Positions 30,001-34,754 of a stretch of DNA of 64,000 bases are shown piece by piece. Under the pieces are notes generated by a model. It was not told the origin of the DNA. It was given only the letters and a program-made list of their open reading frames with translations, and made no database searches. Each line of letters opens with the position of its first letter. Position 1 is the stretch's first letter. A program made the translations under genes and the position numbers. This stretch comes from Bolinopsis microptera (taxonomy: Eukaryota > Ctenophora > Tentaculata > Lobata > Bolinopsidae), in assembly GCF_026151205.1 (NCBI RefSeq), contig NC_087078.1, positions 14,711,118-14,775,117 of the forward strand, written 5' to 3'.

Positions 30001-33000
30001 TAATAATGCAGTTGTCATTTTCTGGTTGAGGGAGTTCATTTCTCTGTCTCATCACATAATATGCAAAATCTGTCAAATGACAATCAATATCACTTCACTC
30101 ATTTCAAATTTCGAAATTCATTTCATCATAAAGTTTCTTCATTAAATCTTTAAACGAACCAATACCATCCCTTATATCCAGGCAGGATGTAATCTACACT
30201 CCCAAGAAACTGAGGATGGCATCATATCACACCCTCTCCCATGAGCACCCTTCACCCAACTCTGTCACTTCACCTTTCAGTTATACCCTCTCCCATGAGC
30301 ATACTTCACCTCACTACGCCCTCTCGCGTGAACACCCTTCACCCATCACACCTCTTCAGCCTTTCTCTCGTGAACACCCTTCACCCATCACACCTCTTCA
30401 GCCTTTCTGTCAAGAACACCTATCACCGATCATATCTGTTCAACCTTTCTGTCAAGAACACCTATCACCAATCATATCTGTTCAACCTTTCAGAGCCATA
30501 ATCAAGTAACTAACTAATTCCACTTCCACTACAATTATCTGATTATACCCTGCAACAGCACAGTGCACACCCACGAAGTTACTAAATCGACATTCACTAC
30601 CAATATTATTAAACCATTCACCAATCGAGTTTAAAAGATATTTAACTAGATAAACACACGCTTGACGCATCTAGTGCGCACGCCACACCTACCACATTAT
30701 AACACGACCCTTAATTTCAGTGGTATAGAATGTGATGACGATATCCCGACTGTGGAACCACCAGATGAGAATCCTGCTCTATTCCTGATGCCGGATAGAA
30801 CTAGTAAAGAACTTCCCCCTCTTAACAGAGTTCCCTCAGGTAAGACTTCTATCATCACAGATTGGTTGTAAATATGGTTCCATCTTTACTGTCACGAACA
30901 TGGAGCCAACACCCAACTTCGACCAGTAGTTAGGGCAAGAGTAGATTTTTCTGTGAACAAATTCGTAACAAAGGTTTGTCTACTGGAATGTGTTGTCCAT
31001 AGTCCCAGGAACCACAAAAAAAAACCGTCCAGCTGAAACTTTTGGGCAAAAATTTGTATAGTCATTTTTCTCCAGGAACCCAAACGCCCCACCCCTAATA
31101 TTGGTTATTCGGCTCCCGAAGGTCTTGAGATCTCCATAGGGGGTGCAAAATGACCACAATGGCCACATTATGGCAGGCGAATGATAGTTTCAGAACGATT
31201 GGGGCTTTATTTTTCGAAATAAATGGAATTTTTCGAAATTTTTCTCAATTTTATTGAAATTTCGAAAAAAATACGCCAAATTATTTTTAACGCGTATTTC
31301 AAATCTTACTCGGGAAATAACTTCAATTAACAAATATCAAGGTTAACTAACAAACAACAGATTATTGACCAACCCCCAGACAGCTATTCGACGGTACATA
31401 CTACTCTGGTTGAATGTGTATTAATAATTGTCATGGTATTTACTGAGAAAACACATTTTAGATTAACTGTATTTGTTATTTGTAGATGAGCTTTTAAATA
31501 GATTTGAAATAAGCGTTAAAAATAATTTGGTGTATTTTTTTTCGAAAAATTCCATTTATTTCGAAAAATAAAGCTCCAATCGTTCTGAAACGATCATTCG
31601 CCTGCCATAATGTGGCCATTGCGGTCATTTTGCAACCCCTATGGAGATCTCAAGACCTTCGGGAGCCGAATAACCAATATTAGGGGTGGGGCGTTTGGGT
31701 TCCTGGAGAAAAATGACTGTAAACATTTTTGCCCAAAAGTTTCAGCTGGACGGTTTTTTTTGTGGTTCCTGGGACTATGGACAACACATTCCTGTAGACA
31801 AACCTTTGTTACGAATTTGTTCACAGATTGACCCATAAACAGCAATTCTTGCCCTAACTACAGTGTTAACTTCGACCGAAGTTGGTTTGCGTGGTTACAG
31901 TAACTTGGTTTTTTCCATATATATGAACTCTGATATTGAATACAATAAGAATTTTGGGCATTTATAGAAAATGTTGGTTTCACCGACAAATAGCATGTGT
32001 TTAATTGTCTCGTACAATTATATTGGGGGGGGGGGGGGGGGGGGCAACCATATTAAAGTATATTAAAGTATATCCCCGGGTCAAAATTGGAAAAAATCCT
32101 AAATTTTAATATACTTTAATATGCCTACAATTAGAAGATTTATATTCTTCGTTAAGATTTACATGATGAACTATATTTATCACTCAGATTCGCAAGATAA
32201 GCCTGTTTTAGGACTAGTACATGAATTTCCATCCAGATTGGTCAAAAATTGGCTGAGCTATGAGCTTAAAAAATATGCCCATATTTGGGCATACGCTTTT
32301 GCCTAAATTCGCTTTTGCCCAAATTCGATAAAATTTCAATATTTTTTAATGAGACTAACTCTATGTGAAAGATATAACTCAGTGTTTGTTGAATATAGTG
32401 GATACTAAGTAAAAAGACCTCCATGAACAAAATTGGGAAAATTGCACATAATATATCGGTTCGGAATACTAGCCAAAATGACTTAATTGAAATTGAAATA
32501 ACTCCATCAGTTTTCAATATTTTTTCAAGAACTTTTTGGAATCGATTAAGAATTGCATTTCAAGCTTATTTTGGGCAACAGTTTTTGATGTAGGCCTCCA
32601 AGGAGATAGGGATATATTAAAGTATAATGTTGGTATATTAAAGTATATTAAAGAATATCCCCGGGTCAAAATCGGGAAAAATCCTACATTTTAATATACT
32701 TTAATATGGTTGCCCCCCCCCCCCCCCCCCCCAATATTATCACCGCAAATGACTGACACATCCTCTGCTACTCCAGCCTCCTTAAGTGAGAACCCCATAT
32801 TCTCTGTACCGAAAGTTTCCAGCCGGAACAAACAGCTTCCTTCACTTGACAGAACTAGAAACCTTCCTCCTCTCCCTTCAAGTATCTACGAGAACGAGTT
32901 CAACATCAACAGTGACAGTTCAGGTACTGGGAAGACACTGTCATCATAAACACTGTCATCAGCAACACTGTCATCATTAACGCTGTCATCAGCAACACTG

Positions 33001-34714
33001 TCATCAGTAACACTCACTTTCACGCTATCATCAGCAATACTGTCATCAGCAACACTGTCATCATTAACGCTGTCATCAGTAACACTGTCATCAGTAATAC
33101 TGTCATCAGCAACACTGTCATCATTAACGCTGTCATCATCAACACTGTCATCAGTAACACTGTCATCAGCAACACTGTCATCAGTAACACTGTCATCAGT
33201 AACACTGTCATCAGCAACACTGTCATCAGCAACACTGTCATCAGTAACACTGTCATCAGTAACACTGTCATCAGTAACACTGTCATCAGTAACACTGTCA
33301 TCAGTAACACTGTCATCAGTAACACTGTCATCAGTAACACTGTCATCAGTAGCACTGTCATCAGTAACACTGTCATCATTAACGCTGTCATCATTAACGC
33401 TGTCATCAGTAACACTGTCATCAGTAACACTGTCATCAGTAACACTGTCATCAGTAACACTGTCATCAGCAACACTCATCAGTAACACGTCATCAGCAAC
33501 ACTACCATTAACACTCATTTTCACGTTGTTATCAGTTTTGTCTGTAACAAGCAATCCTGGATAAAATTATAAATGTTGTCAATTTTCAACGGTTGCTTTT
33601 GTTCTCTAATATTTCCCAGCGTATTGAGCAATGTTAGTTACAATACAAGTGTTGAAACTAGCTAACTAACTATCATTTGTTCAGGTTACTCTCAAAAAGC
33701 GGGTCTGATCGAGGATGATGAGAGAACTATCGGGCTACTCCCAAACCATTTTAATGAACCGCATAGCTCCTCCCCCTGCCCTAGCGTGAGTAATATCATC
33801 AGTAATATCATCAGTAATATCATCAGTAATATCATCAGTAATATCATCAGTAATATCATCAGTAATACCATCAGTAATATCATCAGTAATATCATCAGTA
33901 ATATCATCAGTAATACCATCAGTAATATCATCAGTAATATCATCAGTAATATCATCAGTAATATCATCAGTAATATCATCAGTAATATCATCAGTAATAC
34001 CATCAGTAATATCATCAGTAATATCATCAGTAATATCATCAGTAATATCATCAGTAATATCATCAGTAATATCATCAGTAATATCATCAGTAATATCATC
34101 AGTAATATCATCAGTAATATCATCAGTAATATCATCAGTAATATCATCAGTAATATCATCAGTAATACCATCAGTAATATCATCAGTAATATCATCAGTA
34201 ATATCATCAGTAATATCATCAGTAATATCATCAGTAATATCATCAGTAATATCATCAGTAATATCATCAGTAATATCATCAGTAATATCATCAGTAATAT
34301 CATCAGTAATATCATCAGTAATATCATCAGTAATATCATCAGTAATATCATCAGTAATATCATCAGTGTCCGTGTGTTAACCAGCATGAGTAATCATGCT
34401 CAATTAGTGACCATTTTAAGAATTAGAGCACATTTTTTGTTGGGACAGTTTTTTTTGGGACAGTTCTTGTAGGGACAATTTTAACAAAGTAGAGAACCTT
34501 GGTCGATGATATTGAACTATTGTTGGAATAATATAATAAATATTCACATCCCTTTCTCCGACAGGGTTACATGAGCGGAACGGATCTGACGAGCAGTGGT
34601 GGTCTCCCCGCCGTGGACGAGAGAACTGAGCCAACGAGACGACTCTCACTGCTGGCCACAACTAATAATGTTAGAGAAAGTCCTGACCCACACGTGCCGT
34701 CTAATTTTGATTGA
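1..34714 (+). CDS. Large multi-Ig-domain single-pass transmembrane receptor (3' part, 30 exons)
   Basis: Cell-surface receptor or adhesion protein, incomplete at its 5' end. Exons: 1-75, 1219-1392, 1539-1643, 2790-2974, 3166-3253, 3519-3654, 3916-4043, 5161-5263, 5476-5637, 5798-5910, 6026-6208, 6473-6571, 6691-6831, 8844-8969, 9057-9236, 10153-10325, 10509-10638, 11646-11772, 12003-12314, 12513-12946, 13062-13207, 26224-26368, 26871-27158, 27342-27549, 29895-29948, 30182-30505, 30721-30839, 32777-32923, 33685-33785, 34565-34714. Every junction is AG...GT and every phase matches its neighbour, giving about 1,617 open residues ending in TGA. Ig halves show Cys...Trp and then Asp-x-Gly-x-Tyr-x-Cys. 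Domain boundaries usually fall on phase-1 introns. A TM helix and a roughly 360-residue tail follow. Extracellular ligand unknown; gene identity not recognised. Least certain are the acceptor at 32776 and the exon joins at 9056 and 30505. Confidence 0.92.
76..1218 (+). other. Intron of Ig receptor gene, no gene seen
   Basis: A+T-rich sequence with several short direct repeats near 1005-1045 (a 20-base sequence repeated back to back). No coding or RNA feature that I can support. Confidence 0.7.
1219..1643 (+). CDS. Ig receptor, Ig domain 1 (exons 1219-1392 and 1539-1643)
   Basis: The first exon has the B-strand Cys (TFQCVS) and C-strand Trp (ITWSYG). The second has the F-strand Cys (LVTCHVDY). 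Both exons are phase 1 to phase 1 and multiples of three (174 and 105 bases), so either could be skipped without a frameshift. The usual Asp-x-Gly-x-Tyr before the second Cys is degenerate here. Confidence 0.85.
1644..2789 (+). other. Intron of Ig receptor gene, no gene seen
   Basis: Intron between domains 1 and 2. No conserved reading frame, RNA gene or clear repeat family seen. Confidence 0.7.
2790..3253 (+). CDS. Ig receptor, Ig domain 2 (exons 2790-2974 and 3166-3253)
   Basis: First exon: TMSCVASG, then VTWQKDG. Second exon: MSDAGQYKCVADYGG, a textbook I-set F strand, ending in a Leu-Thr-Val G strand. The internal intron is phase 0; the flanking introns are phase 1. Confidence 0.9.
3296..3424 (+). 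repeat. G-rich minisatellite in intron of Ig domain 2/3 boundary
   Basis: About a dozen copies of a 10-base unit GGGAGGGGCA/T with variants (GGGAGAGACA). All G runs are on the + (sense) strand, so the pre-mRNA could form G-quadruplexes 40 bases past the 5' splice site. Confidence 0.9.
3519..4043 (+). CDS. Ig receptor, Ig domain 3 (exons 3519-3654 and 3916-4043)
   Basis: First exon: EFICESNG and VNWYKDG. Second exon: PDKGNYKCEFVFQQG, ending Leu-Ser-Val-Arg-Gly. Internal intron in phase 2. The F-G segment (Cys-x4-Gln-x-Gly-x-Ile-Ser-Ser) recurs in domains 6 and 12 and in the partial domain at base 1, pointing to internal domain duplication. Confidence 0.9.
4044..5160 (+). other. Intron of Ig receptor gene with a 64-bp tandem duplication
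   Basis: Bases 4529-4592 are repeated almost exactly at 4593-4656. A looser 48-base repeat with CTAATTGC and GCTGGTACTT follows at 4800-4890. The 129-codon open frame at 4156-4545 lacks recognisable features and I do not call it a gene. Confidence 0.75.
5161..5910 (+). CDS. Ig receptor, Ig domain 4 and start of domain 5 (exons 5161-5263, 5476-5637, 5798-5910)
   Basis: Domain 4 uses three exons: TFTCILHG and ITWQK; then a long middle exon with SSITCTADF; then a third exon that carries its G strand (GKLTVL) plus the A-B strands of domain 5 (ATLTCKVDSSG). The extra phase-2 intron inside the F-G loop and the shared third exon break the two-exons-per-domain pattern of neighbouring domains. Confidence 0.85.
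5388..5463 (+). repeat. AATTAAACAA short tandem repeat
   Basis: About seven copies of a 9-10-base unit (AACAATTAA) in the short intron inside Ig domain 4, ending 12 bases before the next exon. Confidence 0.85.
6026..6208 (+). CDS. Ig receptor, rest of Ig domain 5
   Basis: Starts with VMSWYNGDE (C strand Trp) and runs through DLDQGQYRCRS to Leu-Thr-Val-His. It completes domain 5, whose first Cys is in the preceding exon, so the intron sits between B and C strands rather than after the C strand. Phase 1 at both ends. Confidence 0.88.
6473..6831 (+). CDS. Ig receptor, Ig domain 6 (exons 6473-6571 and 6691-6831)
   Basis: First exon: SLNCEGSG and IVWFKG. Second exon: DEEYTCTLVYPQG, ending Ile-His-Val-Arg-Gly before a consensus GTAAGT donor. 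The internal intron is phase 1, as are both outer introns. Confidence 0.9.
6832..8843 (+). other. 2 kb intron of Ig receptor gene
   Basis: Open frames here (for example 7765-8127) show no domain features. The 3' end carries a cluster of CRE-like palindromes, listed separately. Otherwise nothing supported. Confidence 0.65.
8734..8798. promoter_or_regulatory. Cluster of three TGACGTCA (CRE) sites and one E-box
   Basis: Consensus TGACGTCA at 8751-8758, 8767-8774 and 8787-8794, and CACGTG at 8734-8739. The last two CREs sit in a perfect inverted repeat with 16-base arms and a 4-base loop (8763-8798). CREB/ATF proteins bind this octamer. It lies 45 bases before an exon, so it could instead act on splicing as an RNA hairpin. 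Confidence 0.5.
8844..9236 (+). CDS. Ig receptor, Ig domain 7 (exons 8844-8969 and 9057-9236)
   Basis: First exon: MFQCMATGD and FKWTRNGDD. Second exon: DTTAEFRCIADF (Phe for the usual Tyr) and a Val-Thr-Val G strand. I chose the acceptor after GAGAG at 9056 because the two alternatives just upstream hit stops. The intron between the halves is only 87 bases. Confidence 0.83.
9775..10148 (+). repeat. CCCCTCTCCTAA 12-bp minisatellite abutting a 3' splice site
   Basis: About 30 imperfect units of a 12-base C/T-rich repeat (variants CTCATAA, CTCACAA). It ends 4 bases before the AG of the exon-10153 acceptor, so it is the polypyrimidine tract of that intron. Long apparent open frames on both strands are repeat artefacts. 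Confidence 0.95.
10153..10638 (+). CDS. Ig receptor, Ig domain 8 (exons 10153-10325 and 10509-10638)
   Basis: First exon: SFSCVAAGN and FSWLLGG. Second exon: REDHGDYTCVPDYPA, ending Leu-Ser-Val-Ile. The acceptor at 10152 directly follows a long C/T-rich minisatellite that supplies its polypyrimidine tract. Internal intron phase 0. Confidence 0.9.
10639..11645 (+). other. 1 kb intron of Ig receptor gene, no gene seen
   Basis: A+T-rich, no supported coding frame, RNA gene or repeat. Confidence 0.7.
11646..12314 (+). CDS. Ig receptor, Ig domain 9 and first half of domain 10 (exons 11646-11772 and 12003-12314)
   Basis: Domain 9: TFTCKANSE and LSWFKSG, then APYSCKADYPS. The second exon runs straight on, without the usual boundary intron, into domain 10 (EMNCTARGE, MKWLANG). 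It ends AAC TA|GTAAGT: reading on would give a stop, but splicing restores a Tyr codon, so the frame depends on this donor. Confidence 0.88.
12513..12946 (+). CDS. Ig receptor, second half of domain 10 plus all of domain 11
   Basis: One 434-base exon. It holds the second Cys of domain 10 (LEITCSATWEG) and a complete domain 11 (VELSCSAT, LIRWDRSG, GNIWCVAEYDGG, LTVVG). Two boundary introns present elsewhere in the gene are missing here, so this part may come from retroposition-like intron loss or precede intron gain elsewhere. Confidence 0.88.
13062..13207 (+). CDS. Ig receptor, first half of Ig domain 12
   Basis: EFTCVVDRY and VSWYKGDEK. Phase 1 in, phase 0 out at GAT|GTAAGT. The matching second half is 13,016 bases downstream, at 26224, on the far side of the nested GPCR cluster. 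Confidence 0.88.
13477..15834 (-). CDS. Class A (rhodopsin-like) GPCR, copy 1
   Basis: Seven-helix receptor of 308 residues. Exons, in coding order: 15834-15772, 15210-15073, 14339-14239, 14101-13477; all have GT-AG borders and matching phases (0, 0, 2). TM1 begins almost at the start Met and contains Thr-Asn-Thr-Leu-Val-Val (N1.50). TM2 has NLLVLDMLLALFG (D2.50). TM3 ends in Asp100-Arg101-Tyr102 with the Arg codon split by the last intron. TM6 has FVAWFPFVYS. TM7 has DSVVYA where NPxxY is usual. The extracellular loop 2 Cys is in KRCDFNS. The N-terminus is very short with no glycosylation site. Ligand unknown; orphan receptor nested in an Ig-gene intron. Confidence 0.85.
14528..14720. repeat. 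Degenerate AAGGCACGGTTA tandem repeat
   Basis: About 12 imperfect copies of a 12-base unit in the intron between TM2 and TM3 exons of GPCR copy 1. The outer CGGTAATGTAGCTAC at 14513 has an inverted match near 14950-14967, so this may be a small foldback element. Confidence 0.7.
15835..17018. other. Spacer between GPCR copies 1 and 2
   Basis: Promoter side of copy 1 and 3' side of copy 2. A+T-rich; no further gene, clear TATA box or repeat that I can support. Confidence 0.6.
17019..18366 (-). CDS. Class A GPCR, copy 2
   Basis: Recent paralogue of copy 1, about 319 residues. Exons in coding order: 18366-18304, 18159-18022, 17897-17797, 17676-17019, with lengths 63, 138, 101 identical to copy 1 for the first three. 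The TM4-to-C-terminus exon is nearly identical to copy 1, whereas TM1-TM3 differ more (for example EFYE/LYHRKKLTV against KNFYE/LRYRKKITV), which suggests gene conversion limited to the last exon. C-terminal tail is Asn/Thr-rich and differs in length from copy 1. Same DRY, WFP and DSVVY features. Confidence 0.87.
18451..19290 (-). pseudogene. Partial, indel-riddled duplicate of GPCR copy 2 (TM1-TM4 region)
   Basis: Collinear with 17610-18440 including introns, but with one- to few-base insertions and deletions every few dozen bases in exons and introns alike. All frames are broken and the TM4-TM7 part is missing. Either a decayed tandem duplicate or, given the even indel spread with few substitutions, an assembly/consensus artefact from an uncorrected read or second haplotype. 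Confidence 0.75.
19391..22200. other. Intron 21 spacer with no supported gene
   Basis: Contains a CCACTATACG tandem repeat interrupted by a GC-only palindrome (20531-20610, listed separately). Short frames such as 20911-21135 have no recognisable content. Confidence 0.6.
20531..20610. repeat. CCACTATACG/A tandem repeat with central GC-only palindromic block
   Basis: Three copies of an 11-base unit, then a 22-base block made only of C and G at 20562-20583 (it contains GGCCGGCC and GCGGCCGC), then three more copies of the unit. Confidence 0.8.
22213..22432. repeat. 17-bp minisatellite (ACACATTAGTTAATACT)
   Basis: About 13 tandem copies of a 17-base unit with single-base variants (TTACTACT, TTGATACT). 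Confidence 0.95.
22600..24130 (-). pseudogene. Class A GPCR, copy 3 (decayed)
   Basis: Exons recognisable in coding order: 24130-24068 (TM1, starts MIGELTIIF), 23835-23698 (TM2), 23557-23456 (TM3), 23272-23191 (start of TM4, RYVAIRRPL), 23068 to about 22860 (TM4-TM5), then a stop-ridden remnant of TM6-TM7 to about 22600. The TM3 exon is 102 bases where both intact copies have 101, which shifts the frame. TM4 is split by an intron absent from copies 1 and 2, with an apparent GC-AG border (TGG|GCAAGT ... CCCTAG|CAG). Multiple stops downstream make it a pseudogene. Confidence 0.8.
24236..26270 (+). repeat. Segmental duplication, copy A (3' part of intron 21 plus start of exon 22)
   Basis: Matches 58556-58952 + 59291-59407 + 62358-64000 in order and orientation, with scattered substitutions and small indels. 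Copy A lacks the insertions at 58953 and 59408 and a roughly 75-base insertion near 63740. Confidence 0.93.
26224..26368 (+). CDS. Ig receptor, second half of Ig domain 12
   Basis: Phase-0 exon with EEDMGPYHCKVEYPQG, ending Leu-Gln-Ile-Arg-Gly before a GTAAGA donor. Its first 33 bases recur at 63968-64000 with two third-position synonymous changes. Confidence 0.9.
26871..27158 (+). CDS. Ig receptor, membrane-proximal Ig domain 13
   Basis: A complete I-set domain on one exon: ELLCQASGVPKP, ITWRRSG, DDQGIYSCVASNGVG and a Leu-Val-Leu G strand. This is the most conventional domain of the gene and could anchor a family assignment. Confidence 0.92.
27342..27549 (+). CDS. Ig receptor, transmembrane exon
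   Basis: About 24 hydrophobic residues (starting VVTVASASS and ending VMLFALY), then a basic stop-transfer cluster RRRKRKN and an acidic, proline-rich juxtamembrane stretch. The Tyr-Asp-Asn of HVYDNEA is a Tyr-x-Asn motif of the kind bound by Grb2-type SH2 domains when phosphorylated. Ends GC|GTAAGT, phase 2. Confidence 0.9.
27550..29894 (+). other. 2.3 kb intron following the TM exon
   Basis: No gene seen. Carries eight CACGTG sites (listed separately) in two groups. Confidence 0.65.
27583..28714. promoter_or_regulatory. E-box (CACGTG) cluster in intron
   Basis: CACGTG at 27583, 27589, 28616, 28636, 28665, 28691, 28697 and 28709; six fall within 99 bases. Related TGCACGTGCA and GCGTGCACGC words are interspersed. 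This hexamer is the palindromic site of bHLH-type factors; a cis-regulatory role is inference, and a simple CACGTGCA repeat is the alternative. Confidence 0.45.
29895..29948 (+). CDS. Ig receptor, cytoplasmic micro-exon
   Basis: A 54-base exon, phase 2 to phase 2, encoding an acidic peptide (Ile-Phe-Gly-Glu ... EDEDMDYE). Being a multiple of three it can be skipped in frame. Confidence 0.72.
30182..30505 (+). CDS. Ig receptor, cytoplasmic Ser/Pro repeat exon
   Basis: Begins QDVIYTPKK, then imperfect repeats. Four tandem 14-residue units (Arg/Gln-Glu-His-x-Ser-Pro-Ile ... Gln-Pro-Phe) lie near the end, preceded by shorter Ser-His-Glu-His versions. Each unit has a Ser-Pro site. The frame closes with TAA at 30507-30509 if read through; I splice at CAA|GTAACT (30505) because the next exon is in the matching phase. 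Termination here would give a short-tail isoform. Confidence 0.75.
30721..30839 (+). CDS. Ig receptor, cytoplasmic exon
   Basis: Phase 2 in, phase 1 out. Acidic start (CDDDIPTVEPPDEN), then MPDRTSKELPPLNRVPS. The segment Glu-Asn-Pro ... Leu-Pro-Pro-Leu recurs in the next exon, suggesting an exon duplication. Confidence 0.78.
30908..31886. mobile_element. Foldback DNA element, about 0.98 kb
   Basis: Left arm 30908-31290 is a near-perfect inverted copy of right arm 31530-31886: AGTTAGGGCAAGA, then GAACAAATTCGTAACAAAGG, then GTCCCAGGAACCAC recur inverted on the right. The left end has lost part of the tip. Non-coding centre of about 240 bases. Inserted in a cytoplasmic-tail intron of the Ig gene. 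No unambiguous target-site duplication seen. Confidence 0.85.
32025..32732. mobile_element. Homopolymer-capped element: 20 G at one end, 20 C at the other
   Basis: Starts with 20 G then CAACCATATTAAAGTATATT, and ends with AATATACTTTAATATGGTTG then 20 C. The inverted repeats continue for about 90 bases each side with CCCCGGGTCAAAAT. The core shares a word, TGCCCATATTTGGGCATACG, with the repeat at 40.7-42 kb. No transposase frame. Confidence 0.85.
32777..32923 (+). CDS. Ig receptor, cytoplasmic exon with Tyr-Glu-Asn motif
   Basis: Phase 1 to phase 1, 147 bases. Contains SENPIFSVPK, NLPPLPSSIYENEFN. IYENE is a second Tyr-x-Asn candidate SH2 site, and Leu-Pro-Pro-Leu-Pro is a possible SH3 ligand. 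The acceptor (CTCCAG, 32776) lies 44 bases after a poly-C-ended mobile element; an upstream extension into that element would be proline-rich but lacks an acceptor. Confidence 0.72.
32939..33530. repeat. 15-bp minisatellite (ACTGTCATCAGTAAC)
   Basis: About 38 units, 15-base period, with AGCAAC, ATTAACG and ATCAAC variants. It starts 15 bases past the 5' splice site of exon 32777-32923 and fills most of that intron. Being a multiple of three it gives long false open frames on the - strand. Confidence 0.95.
33685..33785 (+). CDS. Ig receptor, cytoplasmic exon
   Basis: Phase 1 in, phase 0 out. Encodes GYSQKAGLIEDDERTIG and a short Ser/Pro end. A 12-bp minisatellite starts at its 5' splice site. 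Confidence 0.75.
33786..34367. repeat. 12-bp minisatellite (AGTAATATCATC)
   Basis: About 48 units with almost no variation except ATACC for ATATC in six or so. It starts exactly at the GT donor of exon 33685-33785 and shares the core TCATCAGTAA with the 15-bp array in the preceding intron. Open frames of about 230 codons on both strands are artefacts of the 12-base period. Confidence 0.96.
34565..34714 (+). CDS. Ig receptor, terminal coding exon
   Basis: Phase-0 exon of 49 codons plus TGA. Starts GYMSGTDL; the Gly-Tyr start echoes the preceding exon. It includes TRRLSLLA, a basic Ser site. An AATAAA poly(A) signal follows at 34749-34754. Confidence 0.8.
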   Translation, partial: GYMSGTDLTSSGGLPAVDERTEPTRRLSLLATTNNVRESPDPHVPSNFD

Positions 34715-34748
34715 GAAAAGCTTGCTAAAGGTTACAGTTCAGACTGGT

Positions 34749-34754
34749 AATAAA
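34749..34754 (+). terminator. Candidate poly(A) signal of the Ig receptor gene
   Basis: AATAAA 35 bases after the TGA stop. It is the first such hexamer downstream; position is plausible for the 3' end, but the cleavage site is not visible. Confidence 0.5.

Noticed and set aside
32886-34472. Open frames of 130-230 codons on both strands (Asp-Ser-Val-Thr, Leu-Met-Ile, Asn-Ile-Ile-Ser repeats)
   Set aside because: The 15- and 12-base repeat units are multiples of three without stops, so every frame stays open; they lie in introns with good splice borders.
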